Below are positions 9,610-17,997 of a stretch of DNA of 64,000 nt, piece after piece. The stretch is taken from positions 1 to 64,000 of the forward strand of contig NZ_FUKI01000169.1 in the NCBI RefSeq assembly GCF_900163755.1, read 5' to 3'. The stretch is from Crenothrix polyspora. Lineage in GTDB: Bacteria; Pseudomonadota; Gammaproteobacteria; Methylococcales; Methylomonadaceae. Position numbers and translations under genes: made by a program. The notes under the pieces were generated by a model. It worked only from the letters and a program-made list of their open reading frames with translations, was not told the DNA's origin and ran no database searches. The first letter of the stretch is position 1, and each line of letters begins with the position of its first letter.

Positions 9610-10882
9610 GCTGGGTAGCCAATATGTCATAGACTTTTGTGACGATACCTGTGTTATTTGCAACAAAGGCTTGGCCTTTTTTAGCCAGTGTTTCGCGGTA
9701 CACTGTATCTTGATATAAGTGGGTAATCGCCGCAATTAATGCAGGTTTATTGTGGCATTGTATAGCCGCTTCTGCGCGTAACACATTGTCGGCAATGGCT
9801 TTAAAATTAGCCATAAAAGGCCCGAACAGAACAGGAATACCTACCGCAGCTGCTTCCAATATATTATGTCCGCCGATATTGACCATGCTGCCACCAACAA
9901 AAGCTACATCGGCTGTGGCATAAAAATGTTTCAATTCGCCCATGACATCTAATAAATACACGTCAGTATTGGCATGAAGATTATCTTTAGAGGTACGGGT
10001 GATTACTTTGAGCTGCTGCTGTTCGCATAATTTTTTAACATCGGCAAAACGCTCAGGGTGACGCGGTACTATCACTAACAGTAATTCAGGGATATGCTGC
10101 TTTATTTCCTGGTAAATACTGAGAAAAATAGCTTCCTCACCGTGGTGAGTACTGGCAATTAGCCACACAAACCGTGTGTTAAATAGCGCCGCTTTCATTA
10201 CTGCGCCATGTGCCAGTAAATCGGGTGAGGTATCTATATCAAACTTCATGTTGCCCACGGTTTTAAGTTGCTGGCGGTTAGCGCCGATCGCCACAAAGCG
10301 CTCGGTATCTTGCTGCGATTGGCTAACAATATGAACGTGTGCTAAGACAGGTTTAATTAATGTGGGGATTTTTTGATAGCCGCGTGTCGAGCGCTCAGAC
10401 AAACGGGCATTGATGAGCGTTAGTGGAATCGCCTGTTTAGCGCACGCGTTAAACAGATTCGGCCAGATTTCTGTTTCCATGATGACCGCTATACGGGGCT
10501 TAAAATGCCGCATAAAACGATTGACTGCGCCTGGAATATCGTAAGGCAAATAAACGTGCTGTACAGTATTTTTTAAAACGGCGCTAACACGCGCAGAGCC
10601 GGTTGGTGTGGTGGTGGTAATTAATAATCTTGCACCGGGGTGTTTTTGTTGAATGATTTTTATCAGCGGAAATAGGGTTTCGGTTTCGCCAACGGAAACC
10701 GCATGAAACCAAATAACATCGTGTTGAGCAGCGCTTTGATAATAACCAAAACGTTCTTGCCAGCGTTGCCGATAAGCGGGTGCTTTGATGCTACGCCATA
10801 ACAAACGCGCAACAATAAACGGTATCAGTCCATAAAATAGCACGGTATACAGTGTATGTAGACTAAGAGAACTTATACGCAT
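9584..10882 (-). CDS. waaA: 3-deoxy-D-manno-octulosonic acid (Kdo) transferase
   Basis: Transfers Kdo from CMP-Kdo to lipid A precursor in lipopolysaccharide core assembly, on the inner face of the cytoplasmic membrane. The 432-aa length fits the family. There is an N-terminal membrane anchor (LYTVLFYGLIPFIVARLL), then the GT-B N-domain with WFHAVSVGETETL, holding the conserved catalytic-type Glu. Further motifs are TTTTPTGS, METEIWPNL and the C-domain FVGGSMVNIGGHNILEAAA, which binds the CMP-sugar. The stop codon lies within the lipoprotein gene on the other strand. Confidence 0.95.
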   Translation of the reverse strand: MRISSLSLHTLYTVLFYGLIPFIVARLLWRSIKAPAYRQRWQERFGYYQSAAQHDVIWFHAVSVGETETLFPLIKIIQQKHPGARLLITTTTPTGSARVSAVLKNTVQHVYLPYDIPGAVNRFMRHFKPRIAVIMETEIWPNLFNACAKQAIPLTLINARLSERSTRGYQKIPTLIKPVLAHVHIVSQSQQDTERFVAIGANRQQLKTVGNMKFDIDTSPDLLAHGAVMKAALFNTRFVWLIASTHHGEEAIFLSIYQEIKQHIPELLLVIVPRHPERFADVKKLCEQQQLKVITRTSKDNLHANTDVYLLDVMGELKHFYATADVAFVGGSMVNIGGHNILEAAAVGIPVLFGPFMANFKAIADNVLRAEAAIQCHNKPALIAAITHLYQDTVYRETLAKKGQAFVANNTGIVTKVYDILATQLTPECSFY

Positions 10883-11038
10883 CTAAGCTTGTGGATGCGA
10901 AGAGAGCATCATCCGTTGCAGGATACGCAACCGAGCAGCTGATAAATAGGAATAATAGGGGTGTTGCGGAAAATTCATAACGCCTCGCAACCTGTGCTGC
11001 ACAAACAAAACAGCACAAGTAACGAGCAATACTACTGA

Positions 11039-11485
11039 TTACTCAGCAGCAACTTTGATAGTAATCGTGGTGACTACATCGGTATGTAAATTAATATCGA
11101 TAGGGAATTCACCAATATGGCGAATAGTACCGTTAGGTAAACGAATTTCATGTTTACCGACAGTAACACCTAAGGCACTAATGGCTTCTGCAATGTTGTG
11201 CGTACCGATAGAGCCAAACAATCTGCCTTCGTCACCGGCTTTATGCGCGATAACCACCGCTAATTTAGCCAATGCAGTTGCGCGTGCTTGCGCTGCACTC
11301 AATTTTGCCGCTGCTGCTTTTTCAAGCTCAGCACGGCGTGCTTCAAATTCAGCGATTTTTTGCGCGGTTGCAGGAACTGCTTTACCTTGTGGAACCAAAT
11401 AGTTTCTGCCGTAACCCGATTTAATGGTGACTTTGTCGCCCAGGTTACCCAAATTCGCTATTTTTTCAAGAAGAATGACTTCCAT
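11039..11485 (-). CDS. rplI: 50S ribosomal protein L9
   Basis: Structural protein of the large ribosomal subunit. The 148-aa sequence has the L9 N-domain ([32 protein letters not shown]), the long connecting helix rich in Ala/Glu/Lys, and the C-terminal domain with [16 protein letters not shown]. It is the last gene of the rpsF-rpsR-DUF2232-rplI operon, 43 bases downstream of the membrane protein gene. Confidence 0.98.
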   Translation of the reverse strand: MEVILLEKIANLGNLGDKVTIKSGYGRNYLVPQGKAVPATAQKIAEFEARRAELEKAAAAKLSAAQARATALAKLAVVIAHKAGDEGRLFGSIGTHNIAEAISALGVTVGKHEIRLPNGTIRHIGEFPIDINLHTDVVTTITIKVAAE

Positions 11486-11528
11486 CGTTTAATGCCTCAT
11501 TTTTTCAGATGTTAACCAAACAGTTACG

Positions 11529-12425
11529 CTATTTTGCGCCTGATGGTTCAAATTTGTTTTTTCGTAAGTTCAGCAGTCTATCGGTTAAGCCAACTAAAGC
11601 TACCAGTAATAAAATATGTGGGATCAAGATCATCGACACATATAATATAGGTACGCTATAGCGTGCTAGCTTTTTAGCCGCAAAGATAGTATGTAAGATC
11701 GCAGCACCAATAAAGATATGATGTACTATCAGTACAAGACCGATATTTTTAGCGACATCGGAAATTGTGCCCAAATGCAGCAATGCGACAACAATAACCA
11801 GCACAGTCAACACGGTGTAACGCGGGTGCGTGTTCAGCGATAAAAATTCTTGTCTGAATCCGCCCGGATTATAGAGTGTCGCTTGCCACCAGCGTGCTAA
11901 AAACAATCCCAATAACAGTCCCACTACACTGCCGGTAGCAATAACACCGGTCATGAATTGGGACAGCATTTCTATGGTACGCTGGGTATTGCCAAGCGGC
12001 GCACTGGCGGGTGCCATCTGTATCAGTATCTGTTTCCAGGTTGCAGTAGGGTCTGCCATAAAACTGTGCGCGACGATAACACCTAGCACACCCAAAAATA
12101 CAGCAATCTCAACCGCTAACGATAAATACCGACCTTCGCGCAATACAATGGAAATTAGCCATATTGGTAACCACAGTATCATGACATAAGCTAAAGCAAA
12201 CTGAAAATTACCCAGAATGAAAAAGCCCATCAAGCTTGCTGCCAATGCTGCACAGCCCAATATATATAAGCCTTCAGAGCCGCCGCGTCTTAAAGTGACT
12301 AACGCAACAGAGGCTGAACTTACTACACTGACCGGCGGATATTTAAGGGACAACAAAGCAAGACAGGAAGCCGCTATCATGGCCGGAATCCGACCTTGCA
12401 TAATGTATGTCGCTAAAGATTTCAC
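11529..12425 (-). CDS. DUF2232 (YybS-like) membrane protein
   Basis: Integral membrane protein of 298 aa with about eight hydrophobic segments and the conserved C-terminal helix pair (IPILYVSMILIPHILLLVALVGLTDRLLNLR). Proteins of this family typically sit between rpsR and rplI in gammaproteobacteria, exactly as here. The molecular role is not established. It has short spacers to both neighbours (19 and 43 bases) and so belongs to the ribosomal operon. Confidence 0.85.
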   Translation of the reverse strand: MKSLATYIMQGRIPAMIAASCLALLSLKYPPVSVVSSASVALVTLRRGGSEGLYILGCAALAASLMGFFILGNFQFALAYVMILWLPIWLISIVLREGRYLSLAVEIAVFLGVLGVIVAHSFMADPTATWKQILIQMAPASAPLGNTQRTIEMLSQFMTGVIATGSVVGLLLGLFLARWWQATLYNPGGFRQEFLSLNTHPRYTVLTVLVIVVALLHLGTISDVAKNIGLVLIVHHIFIGAAILHTIFAAKKLARYSVPILYVSMILIPHILLLVALVGLTDRLLNLRKNKFEPSGAK

Positions 12426-12444
12426 AACCGGTATCTCTTAAGAT

Positions 12445-12672
12445 TTATTCGTGCGCGTCGCAAAATGGCAACAAAGCAACAAAGCGTGCGCGTTTAATAG
12501 CCACACACAATTGTCTTTGGTATTTTGCGCCAGTGCCTGTTACGCGGCTTGGAACAATCTTGCCGGTTTCAGTGATGTAGTCTTTTAATAATTCCAGATC
12601 TTTATAGTCAATCTGTGTGCCGTCTTCTGAACTAAAACGGCAGAATTTTTTACGTCTAATATTGCGGGCCAT
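12445..12672 (-). CDS. rpsR: 30S ribosomal protein S18
   Basis: Small-subunit protein that binds next to S6 on the platform of the 30S subunit. The 75-aa product matches the family: [10 protein letters not shown] at the N-terminus, [27 protein letters not shown] in the middle and [11 protein letters not shown] at the end. It follows rpsF with a 31-base gap. Confidence 0.98.
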   Translation of the reverse strand: MARNIRRKKFCRFSSEDGTQIDYKDLELLKDYITETGKIVPSRVTGTGAKYQRQLCVAIKRARFVALLPFCDAHE

Positions 12673-12703
12673 AGGTTACTCGTAATCTAATAAGTGAATG
12701 TGT

Positions 12704-13150
12704 TTATTCTGCAAGCAGTTCGTCGTCCGCATCAGCATCGTCGATAGCAACATCTGCTTTTTCAAGTTCGACAGCAGCTTCTTTTGCAGCAGCATCTTTG
12801 GCTCTGGCTTCCGCCATTTTGTTTTCTTCCGCTGTGGACGTAGCAATAATAGACGGGCCTGTTATGGCATCTTTTTGCAATAATGTCATGCTACGTAAAA
12901 TAGCGTCGTTAAAACGGAAGCCACTTTCCAGTTCAACCAATGTTGCTTGATCACATTCAACATTCATCAACACGTAATGCGCTTTATGGATTTTTTTAAT
13001 GGGGTAGGCTAAATGTCTACGTCCCCAATCTTCTAAGCGATGAATAGTACCAGCAGCAGATTCAATAATGGTTCTGTAACGGTCAATCATTGCAGGAACT
13101 TGTGAACTTTGGTCCGGATGGACTAAAAAGACAATTTCGTAGTGTCGCAT
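12704..13150 (-). CDS. rpsF: 30S ribosomal protein S6
   Basis: Small-subunit ribosomal protein, 148 aa. The start [14 protein letters not shown] is typical and has AAGGA at ideal distance, so ATG 13150 is chosen over the in-frame start at 13252. The body contains [12 protein letters not shown] and HYVLMNVE, typical of S6. The last 40 residues form an Ala/Glu/Asp-rich acidic tail ([13 protein letters not shown]...DDADADDE), an S6 extension of variable length in proteobacteria. First gene of the operon ending in rplI. Confidence 0.97.
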   Translation of the reverse strand: MRHYEIVFLVHPDQSSQVPAMIDRYRTIIESAAGTIHRLEDWGRRHLAYPIKKIHKAHYVLMNVECDQATLVELESGFRFNDAILRSMTLLQKDAITGPSIIATSTAEENKMAEARAKDAAAKEAAVELEKADVAIDDADADDELLAE

Positions 13151-13234
13151 ATTTTTCCTTTCGGTTAAGCCTTCCCGTGTTAACACATAACACAGGTAAA
13201 GCAAGGAGAGGGCTAATGCCCAATTGAACTTCCT

Positions 13235-13263
13235 ATTATATGCTTTTTTCAAGTTATTGAAAA
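13235..13263 (-). promoter_or_regulatory. Promoter of the rpsF operon
   Basis: On the minus strand a perfect TATAAT (13235-13240) lies 17 bases from TTTTCA (13258-13263). The spacing is canonical and the -35 is weak. Transcription would start near 13228, about 80 nt before rpsF; S6/S18 operons often carry leader structures for autoregulation. Confidence 0.5.
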
Positions 13264-13278
13264 GGCCACAATAACAGG

Positions 13279-13392
13279 ATGGCTACAATCCCTGTAAATA
13301 CAACTGATACGGTTATTTTTTTAGGAGGCAGCGGCGAATTTAACGGCTCATACAGCGGTGAGTTTGATGCGGTGGGGTTTAAAAACGCTTAA
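13279..13392 (+). CDS. Possible 37-aa ORF, perhaps a gene remnant
   Basis: A short ORF with ATG at 13279 encodes a Gly/Ser-rich peptide (contains [17 protein letters not shown]) of composition like the end of a secreted surface protein. It has no convincing ribosome site and overlaps the -35 of the rpsF promoter on the other strand. It may be a fragment or chance. The rest of the 337-bp gap holds nothing else evident. Confidence 0.2.
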   Translation: MATIPVNTTDTVIFLGGSGEFNGSYSGEFDAVGFKNA

Positions 13393-13487
13393 TACATAAC
13401 ATGTTGAAGGAACACAGGCTGTTTTGATGTATTTAAAAAATACAATAACCCAGTGCCAATAATCAGCACTGGGTTATTAGAAGGTAA

Positions 13488-14057
13488 TTACTTCACACAG
13501 GTTTTAGAGGTCGGTTTAACCGCAAGTGATTTGGTTTTAAGGCCTTCGTATTCTGCTTTAACAAGACAAGGCACTTGCACAGCGGTTAAAGCAAAAATTT
13601 TAGTCCATGCGCCAGTTGTTGCATTTACTACTAAAGGCACTGGAGTACCGACAGCCTTGCCGGCATTGCTTTTAATAGTTAACCGTAATGTCCTCAGTGC
13701 TGCTGCTTTTGCCGCTGCCGTTGTGGTTTTTTTGAAAACAACAAGTCCAGACACGGTTAATTTATTGGCTAGCCATTTAGCGCTGCTAACGCTAAATTTA
13801 TTAACAACAGCTGGCTTAAGAAAATTTTGGAGCCCTGGAACTACGCCACCACTCTTATAGGCTGTTCTTGCTGCGACCATTACATTATCATCCTCGCCAA
13901 CTGCTTTGGTATGACAACCTGTACAGGTTGGATAAACCTTTAGTTGTATTGCCCATTCTGGTTTTGCGACAGCATCAGTCATTATTGACATACTGGCAAT
14001 GGTTAATACTAGGGCAGAAGCCGTTTTGTATGTTTGTTTAAAATATTTTTGGGTCAT
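13488..14057 (-). CDS. Secreted mono-haem cytochrome-like protein, paralogue A
   Basis: The 189-aa product has a signal peptide (ending around DAVAKP), one c-type haem motif CTGCH near residue 45, and then a beta-rich C-terminal domain of about 100 residues. That domain includes WLANKLTVSG, FKKTTTAAA, LRLTIKSNAGKAVG and QVPCLVKAEYE, and shares this pattern with the next gene (14492-15412). Two C-terminal cysteines (QVPC and the final TCVK) may form a disulfide. No known cytochrome family is recognised. It probably acts in the periplasm or on the cell surface; the electron-transfer role is inferred from the haem motif only. Confidence 0.7.
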   Translation of the reverse strand: MTQKYFKQTYKTASALVLTIASMSIMTDAVAKPEWAIQLKVYPTCTGCHTKAVGEDDNVMVAARTAYKSGGVVPGLQNFLKPAVVNKFSVSSAKWLANKLTVSGLVVFKKTTTAAAKAAALRTLRLTIKSNAGKAVGTPVPLVVNATTGAWTKIFALTAVQVPCLVKAEYEGLKTKSLAVKPTSKTCVK

Positions 14058-14491
14058 AAAAATCTCCTGAGTTATAAAAGTATAGTACTTTTAAATAAAA
14101 AACCATTTTTTACGATGGTTTCATAAAAGTTTGAATAACATTAGCGCTAGAAATACGTGGCCTAGCTTAAAAAGCTTATCCAATGAATTGAATTCCTACT
14201 GTCTTTAGTTAACGTTCTAACAATAAGAAAGCGTAGCTTATTTCAGCGTGCAACTTCTAAAGCGGGACACCCAACAAGACGTAGGGTAGCCTAGCTGTTT
14301 TGCCCACCGGCCATATTACGGTAATAGTCCGCGTGGGCAGAAAAACGTTGCCCACTATGACGACAATTGCCCCATTTAAAGTTGGTAACTCAATTTTTTG
14401 AGTAATCGATTGTATTTGCAAGAGGAGTGTGAACGGTTACTGCGGTTTCTCAGTGCGGTAAGCAATACTGAGAAACCTTAAAATCATACTG
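14058..14491. other. Intergenic region with REP-like repeat
   Basis: A small hairpin AACCAT...ATGGTT sits at 14100-14119 upstream of paralogue A. A REP-like segment follows at about 14283-14357, with TGCCCACC and GTGGGCA arms. A terminator-like stem lies at 14444-14477. No ORF is supported. Confidence 0.5.
14444..14477 (-). terminator. Strong stem-loop after paralogue B
   Basis: GGTTTCTCAGT (14444-14454) pairs perfectly with ACTGAGAAACC (14467-14477), an 11-bp stem just beyond the stop of the cytochrome-like gene at 14492. There is no long T tract, so it could stabilise the mRNA end rather than terminate on its own. Confidence 0.5.
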
Positions 14492-15412
14492 TTATTTTTT
14501 ACACAATGTTGGTGCGTGATTAACCGTGCGTGCGGCATTGAGTTTTTCGTATTCTGCCTTAACAAAACATGGCACTTGAGTGTTGTTTAATGTAAAAGTG
14601 CTAGTCCAGACTCCCTGGGTATTAGGCTTTAAAATGGCTAGACTTCCAACAGCTACGCCGTTGTTACTCTTAAGACTCAAGCGTAAGTTTTTCAATGCAT
14701 TTGTTCGCGCTACAGCCGAAGCGGTTTTTTTAAAGGTGATGTTTCCGTTTAAGGTGAGTTTATTTGTTGCCCAGTTAGCGTTGTTGATAATAAATTGACT
14801 GATAACGTTTTTAGATGAAACAGTGCGTGCTGGCCACAGATAAATGCTGGTTTTTATGGGCGGAGAGAATTGTTTGCTGCCATTATCAATAACTTCGTTA
14901 GCTCGAAAAGTGACGGTGTACTTGGTTATTTTTTGTTTAGCAGAAGGTGTCCATCTGAAATCTATGGTAGGCCGTTTTTTGGCTGATTCCAGATACAGCA
15001 TAGAAAAGCTGTAGCTTTTAGCTACTAAAGAAGGTGTGGCACCGATTAAATCAATCAAGAAACCACTTTTTTCTTCGTCATTTATAATTAAGGGAATAGA
15101 CAAAGGCACTTCTCCGACTTGAGCATTCCATTCATTATTAATGGGTGAAATTATTGGTATGGCATCGGTTACTGGCACTGGCGGGTTGAGAAAATCCCGA
15201 AGACCATCAATCTGGCCATTATCGTAAGCCTTTTTGGCTGCTGGCTTTACCGTATCTGATCCCCCATCTGGGCTTGTATGACAAAGCAGGCATTGACCCG
15301 AAACACCCAGTGCATCAGCAAATTCTGGTTTTCCATAAGCGTTGGTTACCATGCTAACACTGGCTGTGGTTAATATTATTGCAAAAGCTGTTTTAAAGTA
15401 TGATTGTGTCAT
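14492..15412 (-). CDS. Secreted mono-haem cytochrome-like protein, paralogue B
   Basis: The 306-aa relative of the downstream gene opens the same way (MTQSYFKTA..., signal peptide ending near NAYGKP) and has haem motif CLLCH near residue 43. An inserted middle region of about 130 residues (from IISPINNEWNAQVGE to TSIYLWPAR) looks like an Ig/cadherin-type beta domain. The shared C-terminal domain follows (WATNKLTLNGNITFKKT, LRLSLKSNNGVAVG, QVPCFVKAEYEKL). The insert makes it about 117 residues longer than paralogue A. Function unknown. The pair probably arose by duplication. Confidence 0.7.
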   Translation of the reverse strand: MTQSYFKTAFAIILTTASVSMVTNAYGKPEFADALGVSGQCLLCHTSPDGGSDTVKPAAKKAYDNGQIDGLRDFLNPPVPVTDAIPIISPINNEWNAQVGEVPLSIPLIINDEEKSGFLIDLIGATPSLVAKSYSFSMLYLESAKKRPTIDFRWTPSAKQKITKYTVTFRANEVIDNGSKQFSPPIKTSIYLWPARTVSSKNVISQFIINNANWATNKLTLNGNITFKKTASAVARTNALKNLRLSLKSNNGVAVGSLAILKPNTQGVWTSTFTLNNTQVPCFVKAEYEKLNAARTVNHAPTLCKK

Positions 15413-15496
15413 AAGGGGAGGGGGGTAACATTATAAAAAATAAACTTAAAGTAATTATCACCCAATATAAGGCGACGGATTCAATTTAAGCGGAAT

Positions 15497-16003
15497 TTAT
15501 TTTTTTGCCAATAATTCGGTGATTTTCTTTTCAAGCTCGGTTATATCGTTTGCCGTAAAGCCATGATGTACGTGCTGTACCACGCCCAACTTATCCACAA
15601 TAAACGAGGTGGGCATTGATTCCACCACAAATTTATCAGCCCACTCGCCTTTAGCATCGGTTAATACGTTAAAACCAACGGGAATTTCTTTTAAAAACTG
15701 TGCTGCCTTGGTTTTATCTTCATCTAAATTGATAGCAATGATTTCAAAGCCTTGGCTTTTGAGTTTTTTATGTAGCTTATTAAGGAGCGGAAATGACGTG
15801 CGGCAAGGTGCGCACCAAGAAGCCCAAAAATCAATATAAACCACTTTGCCTGAATATTGGCTTAAGGTGACAACTTGATCTTGCTGTAACGTGGGTAGTG
15901 CAAATTGTGGCGCGGCTTGCCCTGCTTCAGTGGCGTGTATTGATGCGCTAAAGGCACCTGCTATAAGTGTCAGGAAAATTTGGCTTATGTTTTTATTCAA
16001 CAT
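15497..16003 (-). CDS. TlpA-like periplasmic thioredoxin
   Basis: Secreted 168-aa thiol-disulfide oxidoreductase of the TlpA/ResA group. It has a signal peptide ending near IHATEAG, active site WASWCAPC (about residues 62-69), and the conserved cis-Pro segment VESMPTSFIVD. Such proteins often keep haem-binding cysteines reduced for cytochrome c maturation, or reduce other periplasmic disulfides. Here it lies beside two CXXCH proteins carrying extra cysteines, which fits but does not prove that role. Confidence 0.85.
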   Translation of the reverse strand: MLNKNISQIFLTLIAGAFSASIHATEAGQAAPQFALPTLQQDQVVTLSQYSGKVVYIDFWASWCAPCRTSFPLLNKLHKKLKSQGFEIIAINLDEDKTKAAQFLKEIPVGFNVLTDAKGEWADKFVVESMPTSFIVDKLGVVQHVHHGFTANDITELEKKITELLAKK

Positions 16004-16443
16004 GATTATTTCCGATAAAAATTACAATTAATACAAGATTACTTCACAGTGTTGAAATTACTGTATTGGATTTATATTAAGAGCAACTTAATAATAAGCG
16101 TCGCTGCGTTTAATGCATACTCAAAATAAGCTACTCTTGCTCACAGCCAGATCTCTGTTTTACAGAGAAAGTTTTATTATAAAAGCACAAATCACGCCAT
16201 TTTATATTTATTTGAATAATAAGTATTTTATTTTTCAAGAGAATATGCTGGCATACCATAATGGCAGTCACTGGCATTATGGTAAGGGTTTTTTGTCGCT
16301 GTACCGGCGAGATACCAGACAAGCGGTGTTGAGGATTAACAGGTGTTATGTCAACAAAAATACGTTGATTGCATTTTTTTCATAGTACACTTGCCAGATA
16401 TTGCCTGTTCAGGCAGCTTTGTTCTAAATTTTAACGGCCTATT
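16004..16443. other. Intergenic region, 440 bp, no gene
   Basis: AT-rich spacer between tlpA-like and queD. An ORF across 16113-16385 lacks a ribosome site and protein-like composition. The only structure seen is the palindrome with T tract at 16255-16294. Confidence 0.5.
16255..16294 (+). terminator. Palindrome with T tract upstream of queD
   Basis: A 29-base near-perfect palindrome begins ACCATAATGGCAGT and ends ACTGGCATTATGGT, followed by AAGGG and six T. It reads like an intrinsic terminator on the + strand but no gene precedes it. It could be an attenuator in a queD leader or a repeat unit. Confidence 0.4.
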
Positions 16444-16848
16444 ATGTTTATCATCACTAAAGAAGTATATTTTTGTTACGGTCATCGATTAATGAATCAT
16501 GCCGGAAAATGCCGAAATTTGCACGGCCACAGCGTTAAAGCAGCGATTTCTATTGCCAGTGAACAACTTAATGACCACGCAATGGTATGTGATTTTTCAG
16601 AAATAAAACAGTGTGTTGAAAGTTATATTGATGAATATTTGGATCATAACTTTTTGCTCCATAAAGATGATCCAATCATGCCCGTGCTACACGCAAATAA
16701 TGAGCGTTTTTTAGCGCTTGATGAGCATCCAACGGCTGAGGTGATCAGTAAAATGATTTATCAGCATATTAAAAAGTCTGGTTTTAATGTTACTCAAGTA
16801 ACACTCTGGGAGACAGCCAGTGCTTATGCGTGCTATCAAGAAAATTAA
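16444..16848 (+). CDS. queD: 6-carboxytetrahydropterin synthase QueD / PTPS family
   Basis: Predicted to convert dihydroneopterin triphosphate to 6-carboxytetrahydropterin, the second step of queuosine (preQ0) synthesis. The 134-aa enzyme shows the zinc-binding histidines (YGHRL and HGHS), the catalytic Cys in the spacing CRNLHGHS that is typical of QueD rather than of 6-pyruvoyl-tetrahydropterin synthases, DFSEIK, LDHNFL and the C-terminal WETASAYACY with the substrate-anchoring Glu. A related PTPS-type activity cannot be excluded. Confidence 0.85.
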   Translation: MFIITKEVYFCYGHRLMNHAGKCRNLHGHSVKAAISIASEQLNDHAMVCDFSEIKQCVESYIDEYLDHNFLLHKDDPIMPVLHANNERFLALDEHPTAEVISKMIYQHIKKSGFNVTQVTLWETASAYACYQEN

Positions 16849-16871
16849 ACAGCCATAAGCACTACCAAAAA

Positions 16872-17483
16872 TTAGGCACGTTTATGTTGGCTACGCCTTT
16901 TTAATGATGCAAAACTCACCATACCAATGCCTAGTGCTCCCATAGGGGCAGGTTCTGGTTCGTTAGAGGCTGAGTTTAGGCTTTGATTAAACATCCCATC
17001 CCACATAACTTGTCTAACACCCAGACTTTTCCACATGCGAAAATTGAGTGACTCTAGTTCGTATGCGGGTGCTTCAAAATAAAGATTTGTTTTTGTAAAA
17101 TTTATTTTATCGTGCGTTGCGTCATCGTAAATAGTATGCGGCGACCATAACGAATCTAACTGATACGTTTCATCTGTCGTTAAGCCGAGATTACTCATAA
17201 ATGCGTCTGCTGTTATTGATAGGAATGCCGTGTAAGAGTTGATTGCAGGAGACGTGATTGATAGCGTTCGCTCGCTTAAAAGATTGTAAAAAAAATAGAC
17301 GCTGCTAGTGTTTGTGCTTTGGTCGTTGTTGGTATTTAATCTCATCGCGGTTGATGTTCGCCGCCAGTGTATCTCAGGCGATTTTTTAAAAATATCGGTA
17401 CTGATAACCGTTGCAAAAGCTGGCGTAATTACTGAGCACAAAAGCATAAGGGCAGAGACGCATCTACCGTGGTGGTGTTTCAT
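16872..17483 (-). CDS. PEP-CTERM sorting domain protein
   Basis: A 203-aa exported protein. A signal peptide (KHHHGRCVSALMLLCSVITPAFA) starts at ATG 17483, and the C-terminus has the tripartite sorting signal: EPEPAPMG, a hydrophobic helix (ALGIGMVSFASL) and a basic tail KRRSQHKR. Proteins of this class are cleaved by exosortase and usually end up in the envelope or exopolysaccharide. The central part is beta-rich and not recognised. The longer frame to 17612 is rejected because it would bury the signal peptide. It converges on queD with a 23-base gap. Confidence 0.8.
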   Translation of the reverse strand: MKHHHGRCVSALMLLCSVITPAFATVISTDIFKKSPEIHWRRTSTAMRLNTNNDQSTNTSSVYFFYNLLSERTLSITSPAINSYTAFLSITADAFMSNLGLTTDETYQLDSLWSPHTIYDDATHDKINFTKTNLYFEAPAYELESLNFRMWKSLGVRQVMWDGMFNQSLNSASNEPEPAPMGALGIGMVSFASLKRRSQHKRA

Positions 17484-17753
17484 AATGAGAGTCCCTGGCG
17501 GAATATAATTATATGATGTAGTGACTGAGCTCACGCTAATGAACAGGTTATCAAAAAAACCAGCACTACCAACCGCAGGTATTATGTTTTTGATCCTAGG
17601 CTCAAAAGACATAAAAGCAAAAATTATGCCATGTTTAAATATAAAAATAAAATACCGTTTTATCAGATAACTACAATTTCATTGGCAGCGTCTCAATAGG
17701 GAGTGGGTGAAATTTTTTACGCTGACTGATAAAAAAACAGACATACAGTTTCG

Positions 17754-17875
17754 ACTAGTACTTAGTCAATCTTGATATGTCGGGTATATTTTTGACCGGT
17801 GTGAGGCCTAAGAGGTTTTTAAAACCTCGTAGGTCTTTATAGCATCCGACAGAATAATATTGACTGAGTACTAGC
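17754..17875. mobile_element. MITE-like element, left copy
   Basis: About 122 bp with imperfect terminal inverted repeats: ACTAGTACTTAGTCAAT at the left and ATTGACTGAGTACTAGC at the right. A central palindrome on CCTAAGAGG...CCTCGTAGG lies inside. Its left two-thirds recur in inverted orientation at 20058-20142 beyond the GH9 gene, at roughly 85 percent identity by eye. There is no coding capacity. Confidence 0.65.
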
Positions 17876-17877
17876 AA

Positions 17878-17904
17878 CTTAGGAACGCGCACGAAATAAC
17901 TTAA
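17878..17904. repeat. 27-bp inverted repeat flanking the GH9 gene, left arm
   Basis: Contains GGAACGCGCACGAAATAAC. The reverse complement occurs at 19837-19863 with 25 of 27 bases identical. The two arms enclose the GH9 gene and lie inside the outer MITE-like copies. Confidence 0.75.
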
Positions 17905-17908
17905 GCAA

Positions 17909-17972
17909 GTTCATGCTTCGACAAGCTCAGCACGAACGGTGGCTGTAACTGTCCTAAGTTGAAAACGCTGTA
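17909..17972. repeat. 110-bp REP-like repeat, partial copy 2
   Basis: Matches the 3' part of the repeat at 1-112 (from GTTCATGCTTCGACAAGC through GAAAACGCTGTA) essentially without change, but lacks the first palindrome arm. It lies 26 bases from the stop of the GH9 gene. Confidence 0.8.
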
Positions 17973-17997
17973 TATGAACCGTATAGGAGAACAACCG

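Noticed and set aside
16113-16385. A 90-codon frame upstream of queD.
   Set aside because: No ribosome site, unlikely composition, and it runs through the palindrome at 16255-16294.
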